Assembly: GCA_029532625.1 (NCBI GenBank)
Contig: JARFXM010000002.1
Span: 992,001 to 1,056,000, forward strand
DNA: 64,000 bases
Direction of reading: 5' to 3'
Source of the DNA: Lomentospora prolificans
Lineage: Eukaryota > Ascomycota > Sordariomycetes > Microascales > Microascaceae
The position numbers and the translations under genes were made by a program. Below the pieces are notes generated by a model. It did not search any database. It had not been told where the DNA came from and saw only the letters and a program-made list of their open reading frames with translations. The first letter of the stretch is position 1, and each line of letters begins with the position of its first letter. Positions 45,314 through 56,657 of this stretch are shown one piece after another.

Positions 45314-46970
45314 AAATATTATGACTGCATCTACAATCATGAATCAAGAAGGTAGTAGCTCGTCGAAAACTAGGCTATATAAAGCTGAACAATATGCTCC
45401 TCAAATGCGTAGCTAAGGTAGAAACCAAGGCTCGGAGCTGAGTACCAACATTTACGGGTGTGAGAGTCGTTTTCAAGGAGAGCATCTGTAAAAGGAGCCG
45501 AGTACTAGCTTACTAAGTAGATAGGTCTGGAATGACCAGGAGATGTGGCCGTGTTCGTCCCCTCATGCCTGTAGAGACATAACACCGCTCACCGAAGAAT
45601 AGCTACATAGGATTGTTCTCACCTCTTGCAAGAAAAAAAAGTGAACGCTCGAGCTTAAGCAGCTTCACTGGTGCCTTATCGAACCACCGCACAATGAGAA
45701 TAATATCGTGTGGTAACTCCCCACGAAGAGGCTGAGGGATAAGTCGAAGGTAGGCAAGCCCACAGGGGAACACCTTGCCCTAAAAAAGGCCGAAGAATGA
45801 CTGCATTTGCGACTGGTACTTCAAAGGGAGTAGTAGATCATGCGCACCATTTCCGAGGGTCGAAGGGTATTAAGTATGGGCAAGAGTAGAGCAAGGGTCG
45901 GATAGGCATCCATTTGCATATCAGAACAAGCTTGCAACAGTACCTGCGGGGATCATAGAGTTCAGCTACTTGGCTCGGGTTGTGGGAGGGGTTCAGCAGA
46001 GTCATCACCATAGGCCGTGGTTGCTGGCAATTCTCGCCTAGAAGTCTGTCAGCGGGGGCAACGCCCACAAGGCGTCCGTTACCTCGAATCGCCTTGTCTC
46101 AACAACTCAGCAAGCAGGATAGCCCTCAAGGCTGGCAGAACAAGCTCGAGGGTAATCAGCGGTTTCGACATTTTTCCTGCGTGGGCGGTACGATTACGGC
46201 GAGGCGATTAAAACCAAAGTCGCGAGATATCATTCAAAGTAGACGAGAAATTCAGCGATGTCCATGTTCTAGTTGAAACTGCACGCAGTGTGAGTGTCGA
46301 AGGGTCAAGGGACGATATTGTCCCATTAGACGCGTCGCGAGAACGGAAGCATTGCATTAAGTGCATCAAGGAACCGGATTGCGGCGATGGTAGTCGGCAA
46401 TAAACGTGTTGTTATCATGAGACAAAGGAGATCCACCGCCGGGAGCCTTCACCATCAGGCCACGGCAGGTGCCGATTGTATCGGCGTACGGTTGATATGT
46501 CTGCGAAAAGCTACGAATAAGGCGCGGCGTCTCGATAAGGAAAGACCTAATTCCTAGGTCTCCCAAATCCACAAGTCGTCCATCCGAGTCTGTACTAAGC
46601 TGCCGTGGGGTTGACGGGAGGCCAGAGATACCCCAGAACGGGGGCTTTGGGATCACCCCAGTGCGGCCAGTTTACCATTCTTAACAGTCGTATTCAGCTC
46701 CAAGTCGAAAACCCGTCGTGCCGTGTTGCAAATAGAAAGGATCAAAAAGAAAATAAAAACGAAAGAAACCCCCACGCAACCATTATAAACATCGAAAGAC
46801 TGTAGTCAAGGGTGGGATAACAGTGGCCGACAGCTTGCATCATTCAGATGTGGTCTAAGAGCTGCGGTTCTGCTGGCACCGGTTCCCCAACTCCGTATTA
46901 GCTTCATTCGTCTGGTGGAGTGAATGCATGGAGTGTTGGGCCAACCCTACCATTCTGGACGTCAAGTCTC
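45314..46970. other. Intergenic, convergent 3' ends; no gene supported
   Basis: About 1.66 kb between the unnamed gene (+) and the Tra2-like gene (-). Frames of about 95-98 codons at 45980-46276 (+) and 46366-46656 (-, non-ATG start) are open but have no recognisable domain, and several frames overlap. Most of this should be 3' UTR. Confidence 0.45.
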
Positions 46971-48163
46971 CTAGAAGTTTTCTCTGCCGTCACCACGGGG
47001 TGCAGAGTCACCATAGCTAGCTGCCCCCGAGGGGGGATCACGAGGTCGGGGACCATCCCGATCACTGGCTCGATCGTATCGCTCACGATCGTAACCGGGA
47101 GCTCGGCGATCCTCCCCACCGCTCCCTCGGGGTCCGTATCTGTCGCGATCCTCGCGACCGCCACCGTACCTGTCGACTCGCCCGTATCCATCGTCACGCT
47201 CACGACGATCGTATGTGCGCTCATCGCGGTAACCACGTTCTTGTGTTCTTTCCTGGCCGCGTTCGTATCCACGGTCATAGCCGCCACGATCATCACGGTA
47301 TCCACGATCGTAACCGCGGTCGTCATTGCGCCTGTCATATCCGCGATATCTGTACGGGTCATCGCGTCCATACGAACCGTATCCACCTCCACCTCCACCC
47401 CGACGACGGTCATCATACCGATCATGGAATCGGCCGCCTCCACGGGGGTCTAAAAAAGGTCGTTAGAATCCTGACTTGAAGCAAAGGAACAACGAACAGA
47501 CTCGAAATAGAGCCACAATGGTGTGAGCCAGGATGGGAATTGCGTACCTCTCTTGGGCGGACCAAAGTATTTGCCAGGGGTTGGGGTTCTCGGACGAGCA
47601 CGTCGAGCTTTCTCAATGCTCAAAGTACGATTTTCGAACTGCTCACCCTGGAGCCCTTCCTTCGCGGCGTCTGCCTGTTCGGGGGTGGCCATTTTAACAA
47701 AACCGAAGCCACGGGACTCCTTCGTATGAGGGTCGCGCATAATCTGGCACTTGTCGACCTCGCCGTATTTCTCAAAGAGGCGGGTAACCTCTAGTTCGGT
47801 TAGCTTGGGATGGATTCCAGTAACGAAGAGATTGGATCCAGGGTTGACAGTGCCGTCATCCGCATCCTTGGAGCTTCTCTCTTCCTTGGAAGCGCTATTA
47901 GGTTGTCAGTATAGGCCATATGTACAACAGGTGTATAGGCGTGAAACGAACGAGTCATTATGAGCAGCCGGTGAGGCTGAACGGCGGTTTCCATTGTCGT
48001 GGTCATCGCGCCTCGGCGAAGCGCTCCGTCGGTCTAGGTCGTATCGAGGAGCCTCCTCTGCGAGAGTCGAGGTTAGACTTTGTTAAACATGAAGGGGAGG
48101 ATCAACAGATCCCTTACCATCATAGCCACCATTGGCTTCATAGTCCATGGCAGTGGTAGCCAT
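46971..48163 (-). CDS. Tra2-like RNA-binding protein (single RRM, Arg-rich flanks)
   Basis: RNA-binding protein of the transformer-2 / SR type, probably nuclear and acting in pre-mRNA splicing. Four exons read 48163-48118, 48057-47952, 47894-47548 and 47449-46971, giving 325 aa. A short N-terminal region has SP/RS dipeptides (RRSASPRRDDHDNGNRRSASPAA). The RRM (about 70-150) has RNP2 NLFVTGI and RNP1 RGFGFVKM. It is followed by the Tra2-typical linker RRARPRTPTPGKYFGPPKR. The C-terminal 155 residues are Arg/Asp/Tyr/Gly-rich repeats (RGYDR, YDRGYRDDRGG, RERDDGYGR). Because this tail is so repetitive, other frames also stay open there. The end is GREDRDRYGP...GRENF. Exon 2 uses a GTTCGT donor. 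Confidence 0.88.
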
Positions 48164-48789
48164 TCTGGTCTGTGACGTTTTGAGTTGGGGTAGGGAATAA
48201 AGAAACTTTTCTGCTTGAGCAGGAAAATAAGGTGAAAGAAAAGACGGTATTACAAGAAGACCCTGGACGGGCAGTTGATGGGTAAAGTGGATGCTGAAAA
48301 CTCCAGCTGACAAAAGAAGATGGCGGATGGTGATACAAGAGAATAAGGAAGATAGTGGTCGGAGCCTTGGGATAGTGTGGGTGCTTGTGGGAAAGAAACC
48401 CGTGACGCGATCAGGGAGAGAGGAAGGGGAAAAACCTTTGCTGATGTTGAGGAGGGAATGAGACACAGCACTGCAGGTGCTGCTGGGACGTGCACTTCTA
48501 GTAACTAAGCCCTGCTAACTAGTGGGTACATGTTACTGATGGATCAACTACGGGTAAACTCTTTCGTGTTCCTCGAACGGGATGTACAACAAGGCTGCGA
48601 ATGTGAAGGTGGATGTTGGAGCTTTGAGCCAGCAACCGAATCCAACCGTGCGCCCAGGCTCTAGCAAGCTCTATTTGATGCTATATTGATCTCTAGCCAG
48701 AGCCCAGCTGCCGAGGAATTTATTCGCATGGGATAGGCTCAAAGACTCGGCTTGGCTGTGATAGTCTTCCTCCATGCACTGCTGTGAGA
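48164..48789. other. Intergenic: promoter of the Tra2-like gene
   Basis: About 626 bp. On the minus strand the leader next to the ATG is pyrimidine-rich, as expected of a fungal transcription start. Short frames here are not supported. Confidence 0.5.
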
Positions 48790-49439
48790 TCACCACACAT
48801 CTTCCGGGTTTACAAAGTGAGCCTCACCATCAGGCCTCACATGCTGTCTGCTCTTATCGCGCCGCATCGGCTTCCTCATATCGTACGCGTCCTCGCTAGA
48901 CGCTGTAGGATCCGACGCATGATCACCATAGTAATCTTTGACAACTCTATACACGCTATATCCCATGCCCTTATAGAACGTGATGGCTTTATGATTACTC
49001 TTGCGTACGAAGAGATCGACAAACCATGCGTCGTTGGCGTCTGCTACAGCCTCAAGGTGTTCTGTCAAGATTTTGCCTATTCCCTGCCTCCTTGCCTCTG
49101 GGGCAACCGTGAGGGCAGTGATATGCGCGTGCCAGGGGAGATAATGTTCATAAGACTTGTAGTAATCCGGGGACGATTCTAGCTTGCCCATGACTGATCT
49201 ACATAGTTAGTTCAGTCCAGTGTGCGGTATGCTGCAAGCCCTCCTTGAAGAGGAAGCTCGTGTGACTTACTATACCCGATGATATTCCCATCCGCGTCCT
49301 CACATACTTGGAAAAGGGAAGGCCATTTTGCGTGATACTGCAAATAGAAGCCCAGTTCGTATGTTTCTGTAAGAGGGTCTAAATTACACTTGGACAGGTT
49401 GTTAACGTCCTCAAGTCGAAATCGTCGAAAAGTCGCCAT
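48790..49439 (-). CDS. NAT3: NatB N-alpha-acetyltransferase catalytic subunit (Nat3/Naa20)
   Basis: Ribosome-associated GNAT enzyme that acetylates nascent proteins starting Met-Asp, Met-Glu, Met-Asn or Met-Gln, together with the auxiliary subunit Mdm20. Two exons read 49439-49271 and 49193-48790, giving 190 aa. The start is MATFRRFRLEDVNNLSKCNLDPLTETY, with ELGFYLQYHAKWPSLFQVCED and IGYIMGKLESS across the junction. The acetyl-CoA-binding motif is RRQGIGK in TALTVAPEARRQGIGKILTEHLE. DAWFVDLFVRKSNHKAITFYKGMGYSVYRVVKDYY is highly typical of Naa20. The ATG chosen is the conserved MATFRRF; 29 codons upstream remain open but look like leader. The C-terminus (MRKPMRRDKSRQHVRPDGEAHFVNPEDVW) is also family-typical. 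Confidence 0.95.
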
Positions 49440-50588
49440 GGAGCTAGCAAATGCGGGGAGAAAAAGACAAGCCGAAAAAAAAAAGAAAGACGGTTTCCGA
49501 CGAGGGACTGAAGGCCCTATTCCCAAACCACGACGTCAATAGAGGGGCGTTAGAAATCCTTGACCGGGAAAGGCCCGACCAAACTCATATACAAACACAA
49601 CAGACCGAGTAACTTCGTAATATGGAGGCGCTCAAAGAAGAAGGGAATACCAAGGGGTGAGGATATGCACGGTATTTTCTAACTGATTTGCCCGGTTGGC
49701 TCAAGGTTGTGGTTAAGTGGGTTTAATTTTCCTACTTGTGGAACCAGCGAACAGCAACGATGGTCCAGCTTCTCTTGATTACCGACTGGAGTAATAAACA
49801 CAATTTAGTGGACACCCACTGAAATTAGTGCTGGCTGTCGCAACACCATGTGCAGGCTCCATGGGGTATTGCGACACCACATAACTGAAAAATCCACCCA
49901 TTCAATCAATCAATCAATCGATGACACCAGGGCAGTGAACTATTGATTCAGATCGATCAATCAATGGGCGGTTGACGGCGCTGCCTAAGTGCGTCTCGTT
50001 AGCTACCCGGGGACTTGAGAATACGAACTCGAGTGCTCGAGATGCATTGACGGGTTCATTTTTCATTAATTTTGTCGTGTTGGCTCCATAAGCAGCGCTG
50101 GCTTGTCAATGACGAATTGTAACACTACCTTCGCCTCAAAGCCAGCGGTGCTTGACTCATCATAGGGGCTTTAGGCGTCGCGAAATATTTGGGCTTGCCT
50201 AATGAGATGATACCGCGAACAGGGATACGATACCTGGCTAAGATTGAAGATGTTCAAGCACAGGCTCCTGATACGTGGTTGACGACAGTACGGAAATCTT
50301 ACTCTAAACGGCTTTCCTCCCCCGCCTCAACCCAGTCATCCAAGAGTTTCAATTCCACCAAGGCTTTCTCCACCTCTATCTTAAAGCTCACACTAGATTC
50401 TGTTTTCTTTGTCATTTCTAATCCAACCGCATCTTCTGCGCATGGCAAGGTCGAACCGGCGTTGTGCACTCTCGAAAACAACGAAGCGGTGCCCAAGTTG
50501 GTTCGCATCGTAATACTATTCGAACCCGATCATCACGATCATCATTTGAGAACTCCGCGCAAGCGGACAACCTCAAGCCTCCGTCGCG
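49440..50588. other. Divergent promoter region, NAT3 / unnamed gene
   Basis: About 1.15 kb. A TCAA microsatellite (49902-49919, four and a half units) is followed by a second cluster of TCAATCAAT at about 49957-49964. A plus-strand frame at 50189-50647 overlaps the next gene's start in a different frame and is not supported. Confidence 0.45.
49902..49919. repeat. TCAA microsatellite
   Basis: TCAATCAATCAATCAATC lies in the promoter region between NAT3 and the next gene. A related GATCGATCAATCAAT follows about 30 bp later, preceded by TATTGATTC, so parts are inverted copies of each other. Confidence 0.6.
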
Positions 50589-51812
50589 ATGGACATGTCA
50601 CCCCAAACACCCCGTCACTCGCGAAACACCTCGCTCGCAGAAATTAGCCCTCGGGCGTCCCCAAGCAACCGACGCCAGTCGAGATCTTCGATAGAACCTT
50701 CTACGCCCGCCAGGGGTAGTTTCAACCAACCGGACGCCCTTGACCTTGGAGCATATACTAGCGGCGGCGTGATTGGTGGCGAGTCGGGTTTGGGCAATCT
50801 TGCGGATGAGTTGGCGGATGCCTTTTCGGACTCGGGGGACGAGGGCGCCTATTACGATGACGGCGACGTCGGCATAACTTTTGCTGTACAGCAACACGAC
50901 GACAACCTACACGCAGAGGTAATTCGGGACAGTGCAGCGGATGTGGTTGACCCCATCGTAGACAAAGCTGAATCGAAGGGTGTCAACTTGGGACTGCCCT
51001 TGCCGTATCGACGAGGACACCGCCGGGCGGGGAGCGAGTATGACGGCAGTGAATATGGATCTGAATCAGACCTCGACTCACCCGGGATGCCTGTGAGTTT
51101 AGTATCCAAAATCAGTGCTGTAGAAGCTCTTGCTCGGAGGGGCACGGAAAGCACAGGCGGTCACACCGATGGAGTGTTCATGCGCGTAACCGACGCGCTC
51201 AGAGATCTCGGCCCTCAGACCGGTGTAGAGAGCAGCGCCACAAGGTTTGCCATCAACCCATTCCAGGTTCGCCGATTGCATCCGCTAACATGATGGTTCA
51301 AAAGACTCATCACAGCCCATTCCGCTCTTACTACGCACCTTACCCATCAAACTCGGCAGCTTCAGAGCCTCGCCTTTCCTCTCCTGTCGCCATTTGTTTC
51401 TCCGCCGGACCCTGAAACGATAGACGACCTGTTACCGTTACTTATATCGTTATCCGAAGACATGCCTCGACCGTCGACAGCCGCGTATAATTCACTAACG
51501 GCACTTCATACTCTGACCTCCGACTTGGTTCACACGTTGAACTATCTATCTGATACACTGCACATGTCTCGACAAACAACGACCACCGCCACAAGGCGAC
51601 TTAAAAGTGCGAAGGAGTTGGTCGCCGAGATGCGACGAGACGATGAGCTTCGGGAGGAAGGCGAGCAATGGATCCAACAGGGAAACTGGGGGCAGCGCCT
51701 AGAGAACAGGGAATGCGCAACCGTTTGTGGTGAGGTAGTAGGGGGTTTCGAGGAAGTTTGCAACGGTTGGAGGGCGAGGCTACAAGCGCAGGCCGAGGCC
51801 GCTCAAGCCTGA
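50589..51812 (+). CDS. Uncharacterised Ser/Pro-rich protein with C-terminal helical domain
   Basis: Not recognised as a named family. Two exons read 50589-51244 and 51305-51812, giving 387 aa. The junction (ACAAG|GTTTGC to AAAAG|ACTC, with a GCTAAC branch site in the intron) joins ESSATR-LITAHSALTTHLTHQTRQLQSLAFPLLS. Reading on past the donor instead meets a stop. Residues 1-50 contain repeated SP/TP sites (MDMSPQTPRHSRNTSLAEISP), which look like proline-directed kinase targets. An acidic LADELADAFSDSGDEGAYYDDGD segment follows. From about 185 the protein is mostly helical, with a likely coiled coil in SRQTTTTATRRLKSAKELVAEMRRDDELREEGEQWIQQGNW and a Cys-containing end. The N-terminal style recalls cell-cycle-phosphorylated cytoskeletal proteins, but no function is assigned. 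Confidence 0.72.
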
Positions 51813-53794
51813 GAATGCGCCGTTCTACAAATTGGGATAATCTCTGGATACATTCCCTTACGATTCGACCGAGATGATAGATATGTAGAAGAGAAGGCGG
51901 CTTTGGAACCGGCATGGCGTTAACAAGATAGGCAGGGCGTAATGAATTGGATTTTCCGCTCTCATCCCATTCGAGGGATAGCTTGGCTACTCCCAATGAT
52001 GATTAAGAGTACGGAGGTAGTCTCCGCGTCTCACCGGGCTGTAGAGATTTTGACAGGGATCCCCCTTTTGCACACTGCACTCTCCCTTTCTACTGCGATA
52101 AGAATTCGCCTGTGACCGTAATGGGGGAGTCAATACTTGGAAGATCATTCTCAACGACATTCGAAATCAGCTAGGCACTCCTTCTTGGTCTTTCTTCTTC
52201 CACGCCATGTTCAGATGTCCGCACATGATAACGCACTGGGGGAATTGCTGCATCGTTCATATCATCAGCTTTGTAGCTGTGTGGCAGGAAGGGGAAAAAG
52301 TGGTCCAAATTTAGAGACCCGACAGGGCATCGACTACAACTTATTAGTTGGCTACCAATGGGTTATTAGATTGGTTAATATTTATTTTGTTGTCTTCGGT
52401 CGCAGAGTGGACACTCGACGCAAATGCATTATCCGTTTCTGTCTCCTTTGATGTCTACATGCCACTTTCAATGGTGGTTGTTTTTTGTTTTCATCGTTGG
52501 CGCCTAATGTGGAGACCTCTTTTGAGACGTGGCCAGCGGCTACGTCGCGTTTTCCCGGGTCGTGCGTGTATCGCGACGCTCCGTCTCGTGTCAGAGGTTT
52601 GGACCAACCAGAACACTAGGGCATGGCGGGGTGCATGGAGGAAAACTGCGACAGCGCTGAGGTTGTGCTGTGGCTGCGGGACTGCCCCAGGACGACGCCA
52701 CGGATTATCAAAATAACCTCTGGGTTTTGCAGGCCGTCGAGCCTACGAGTTTGGGAATACAGATACAGTGAACAAAGTGCGAAAACCTGTGTGGCTCAGA
52801 CTCAGATCTACGAAGTAGGATGAGCTTTGATCCTGTAGTTTGGGGAGCATATGTCTGGACACTTCTGGCTCTACGACAAAAGTCTGTGCAATATACGGCT
52901 TCCCAAAGACTAAACATCCATCAATACACGCGTATTGCGCTTGGCATCTCAGTTGTGGAATGTCAGTTATGTTATTTAGCTACGCAGACGGGGGGATGGA
53001 AAATCACTTAATGAAGAAATCGAGGGGAAAAAAAAAAAAAGAATCAAGGGAAATGGCGGGGAGGTCCCAGACGTGTTTGTTGGTGCGACTCTGCTAGTTT
53101 GGTCCAGTCATCGCGTCCATGCCTGAAAAACAAAAGTAAAAACAATTGTCGACAAGCCCCCGATTGATAGGTGGTGAGTGAGCGAGAGCTTGACCCCTGG
53201 GCTGGTATCATTGAAGGATGGCGAGGTGTAAATAATAAAGCAGGGACGTGCCGGCGTCTGGTTTGCTTAGTCACAAGTTTGGAGGAAGGCTTTGGAGCCC
53301 AGCATCACATTCTGACTGGATCAGACTCCCCAATCGCATCGCTCCTCTCAACCTCAGTTCAACTTATCGACGCATCAATACCTCGACCCTCTCCCACCAA
53401 CAAAGATCTTTACCGACGTTGACAGCTCCCTAAAACATCTGAATAATTCACGCCGGCCACAATACCATCTTAATATTTACGACGAGACGACTCAACTTAC
53501 GACACCGGAATCCCTAACTAGTACCATCGGCTTACCCAACCCCTTTATCGATAGCGACAAAAGGTGATTATGTATTAGCAGCGGTGGATTAAGTCACAAA
53601 CTACGGTTTAGAAGCGCACTTAACTGCTCGCCGAGACGTACGAGCTTCTACCCTCGGATTCTGGTTCGGGTGGCCAGAAATTCCGCGAGCCCGCCTTGAG
53701 CTTCACGCTTGACCACAGGCAGTGAACACCCGTCCCAAATCCCCTTTACCTTCAATCACACCCTCACTCTACCTATTTTCTATCCTATCCGAAA
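51813..53794. other. Long upstream region of CDH1
   Basis: About 2 kb between the unnamed gene's stop and the CDH1 ATG, both on the plus strand. It contains an A-run at about 53028-53040 and a pyrimidine/CA-rich leader at about 53330-53794. Several short upstream ATG frames occur (for example 53171-53422). No protein gene was recognised; a long promoter and 5' UTR for CDH1 is the simplest reading. Confidence 0.45.
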
Positions 53795-55750
53795 ATGACC
53801 CTTCCGTTTGAATCTTCGGCGGGCCCCCTGCCCGGCGTTAAGCGTCCAGTCGAGGTTAGGACGCCATCTGCGACGCCTTCCCGAGGTGCCAGCCCCCCTC
53901 CTCAAACAGACCGTGGCCATTTGGAGGCGAGGCACAATTTCGAAAGTTCAAATCAAAGGAAATCTCGCCCGAGGAGAAGCGATTCGGCTCGCTCTATACA
54001 GCTTGATGCCGATGCTGTCGACAATGCGTTGCTCAGGGAGATACACCGCCAACAGAGAGAAAGTACGCCAGGAGTTAGCCCACACCGTAAGCGGCAAAGG
54101 TTAAACGGCGATCGGTAAGTCTATTTCCCTCCTTCAGCCCCGTAATCCGTATCCCTGGCACCGATATCCGTTGGCTAACCGGAATGTGGCGCATCAGATT
54201 CATACCTACGAGGTCTGGTCAAGACTTGCAGGCTAGTTTTAGTCTTCTCCATGAAGACGGTTCTCCTGCAACGCCACCTAGACAAAAGAAGCGCACACCT
54301 CATGGTGAACTCCACTTTCAGAAGAGTAAGTCAGACTGAGTAATCTATCTACCGTGCCAAGTCCAGCTGCTAACTCTTCGTAGCTGAGGAGGCGAACCGG
54401 ACATTCTCAAAGCTTCTCCGAGCTGAGCTTTTTGAAGGGACAATACCTCAAGAAAATCCTCAAGCACTTTCTCCCGAACGTGGCTCCGGCAGATCTAGCA
54501 ATGCTCATGAACCAGGACGATCTCATACCCCGCCTAATAACACTTCTACCTCTTCACTTCCTTCCACTCTGACACCGTCTACGCCTCACAAAAACCTCTT
54601 TTCCTACATGTCCCCCCGTCATCATGGAAGTCTCGGTGGGCATCCGACACCTTCGAAAACGCCACAAAGCCGACACGGTCCAAATCTTGACACTCGATCC
54701 GAGCTATACAGCTTATCTCCGGTACGGTTCGGAAGTCAGCAGATGCTTCTCAGTCCAAGGAAACAACCGAGAGCCGTCAGCAAAGTTCCCTACAAAGTCC
54801 TTGATGCTCCGGAACTTGCCGACGATTTCTATCTCAATTTAGTGGACTGGGGCAGTGCCAATGTCCTCGGTGTAGGACTTGGATCCAGTGTCTACATGTG
54901 GAACGCTCAAACCAGCCGTGTCAACAAGTTATGCACTCTCGAAGATGACACCGTTACGAGCGTTTCGTGGATACAGAAAGGAACCCATATAGCGATCGGG
55001 ACTGGGAAAGGCTTGGTGCAGATCTGGGATGCTGAAAAGACTCGTCGGCTGCGCACGATGACTGGCCACACGGCGCGCGTAGGATCTTTAGCATGGAATA
55101 CCCACATCCTGACCTCAGGCTCCCGAGATCGTCTCATATATCACCGGGATGTCCGGGCCCCAGACCAGTGGCTTAAGAAGTTGGTCGGGCACAAGCAAGA
55201 GGTCTGTGGGCTAAAATGGAATTGCGAGGATGGCCAGCTTGCTAGCGGAGGTAACGACAACAAGCTTATGGTGTGGGACAAACTATCCGAGACGCCCCTC
55301 TGGAAGTTTTCAGATCATACAGCAGCTGTTAAAGCTATTGCTTGGTCACCCCATCAACGTGGGCTTCTCGCGTCAGGCGGTGGAACCGCTGATAGAAGGA
55401 TAATATTCCACGACACGGTACGGGGGACGGTCATCAACGAGGTGGACACCGGGAGTCAGGTCTGCAACATAGCCTGGTCCAAGAACTCGAACGAAATTGT
55501 CTCGACCCACGGATATAGCCAGAACCAAATAGTCGTGTGGAAGTACCCTTCGATGACGCAAGTTGCTAGCTTGACCGGCCATACCTACCGCGTGCTGTAT
55601 CTAGCGATGAGCCCGGACGGCAGGGTTGTGGTTACGGGGGCTGGTGACGAGACGTTAAGGTTTTGGTCCGTGTTCGGTCGTCGACCAGGTGCCAGAGATG
55701 AAGCAGACCATGGAAGTGGTCGACTGGCTGATTGGGGGGTAATTCGATGA
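53795..55750 (+). CDS. CDH1: APC/C activator Cdh1 (Fizzy-related WD40 protein)
   Basis: Substrate-recognition coactivator of the anaphase-promoting complex in late mitosis and G1. Three exons read 53795-54114, 54198-54325 and 54384-55750, giving 604 aa. The C-box DRFIPTRSG (residues 106-114), which docks on the APC/C, is split by the first intron (DR-FIPTRSG). Other features are Ser/Thr-Pro sites in the first 280 residues (CDK regulation), PYKVLDAPELADDFYLNLVDWGS at the start of the propeller (about 286), seven WD40 repeats (for example VSWIQKGTHIAIGTGKGLVQIWD, SGSRDRLIYHRDVR, ASGGNDNKLMVWD) and a terminal Ile-Arg (GVIR) tail for APC/C binding. The KLLRAELF segment is conserved in Fzr rather than Cdc20, which supports Cdh1 identity. 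Confidence 0.94.
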
Positions 55751-56657
55751 GCCCGAGACCTCCGATGGAGAGCTGCCACTTTCCAATGCGCTTCGACAGT
55801 CCTCCGCTCATCGTTCTATCTCACTTATCACCTGCCTTGACGTTGGATGAATGAATTGACGACCACTTCGCGATTACGACCCGTCTATTCTCTCGAGGAT
55901 ACCCTTGAGTTTTACATGCATTTAGCTGGCGCCCCTGGACATCATTTCTGGCTTGTTTGTTCTCGGTTTCTTCTCGGCTTCACTTTTGCGTCTTATCTTG
56001 TGTTTATGATGGGGGCTGGCTGCCATGGTATTTATTGGAGAAATTTGAGGCTCCACACTTGTTTGGAAGCGGTGGGAGGACATATACAGTGGCTTTGAAC
56101 ATTCCACTTCTCATGTACATTGTCAATGAATGAGTGCATACTCGCATCATTGATGTATTAGATAAATGGCATCAATCGATATATGTCATTCACCATGTCA
56201 TGACCCATAGTGATGTGTGTGTAGATGAAAAACACCCCCCTCACTTGTAGTAATTGTGAGCTACTGCATGAAAGAGTGATTTTGCTGTATGTCAAATTGG
56301 GCATGACGCTAGAGTTGACTAGTCCACCATGTTCTTGTCAGTTCAGAACATTCTACACTAACCTTCTTCAGGTCTGAAATTACAGGAATAGTAACAAGAG
56401 TCAGCTTGCATTGGAAATGGGAATGTGTTGGGTATAAACTTAAAATCCAGAGATCCGTTCCATCTATGAGACCCCGCAATCCAACAAAATAGAAAGCAAG
56501 GTCAAAAAGGGAAAGAAGAAAGAAAGGAGAAGTGTCAATGAAACGGTCAGACACATCAAGTTAAACTCCATTGATAGACCGGAGAGACCATCACCAAACA
56601 CCAAAGACGTGCGGGACTCGCTAATGATCCCAGATTTCCACGGGCCAGACGCGACTG
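55751..56657. other. Intergenic, convergent 3' ends of CDH1 and GPC1
   Basis: About 0.9 kb between convergent stops. An 83-codon plus-strand frame (55847-56098) has a hydrophobic middle but sits where the CDH1 3' UTR must be, and is not supported as a gene. Confidence 0.5.

Noticed and set aside
46366..46656. Minus-strand frame of about 96 codons in the 3' flank of the Tra2-like gene
   Set aside because: It reads rather protein-like, but its start is not ATG, no family is recognised and neighbouring frames are also open. It is more likely 3' UTR.
46904..47443. A 179-codon minus-strand frame overlapping the Tra2-like gene
   Set aside because: It is a by-product of the repetitive Arg/Asp/Tyr/Gly codons of the Tra2-like tail read in another frame (alternating Val/Ala/Met/Thr), and the correct frame continues the RRM protein with proper splicing.
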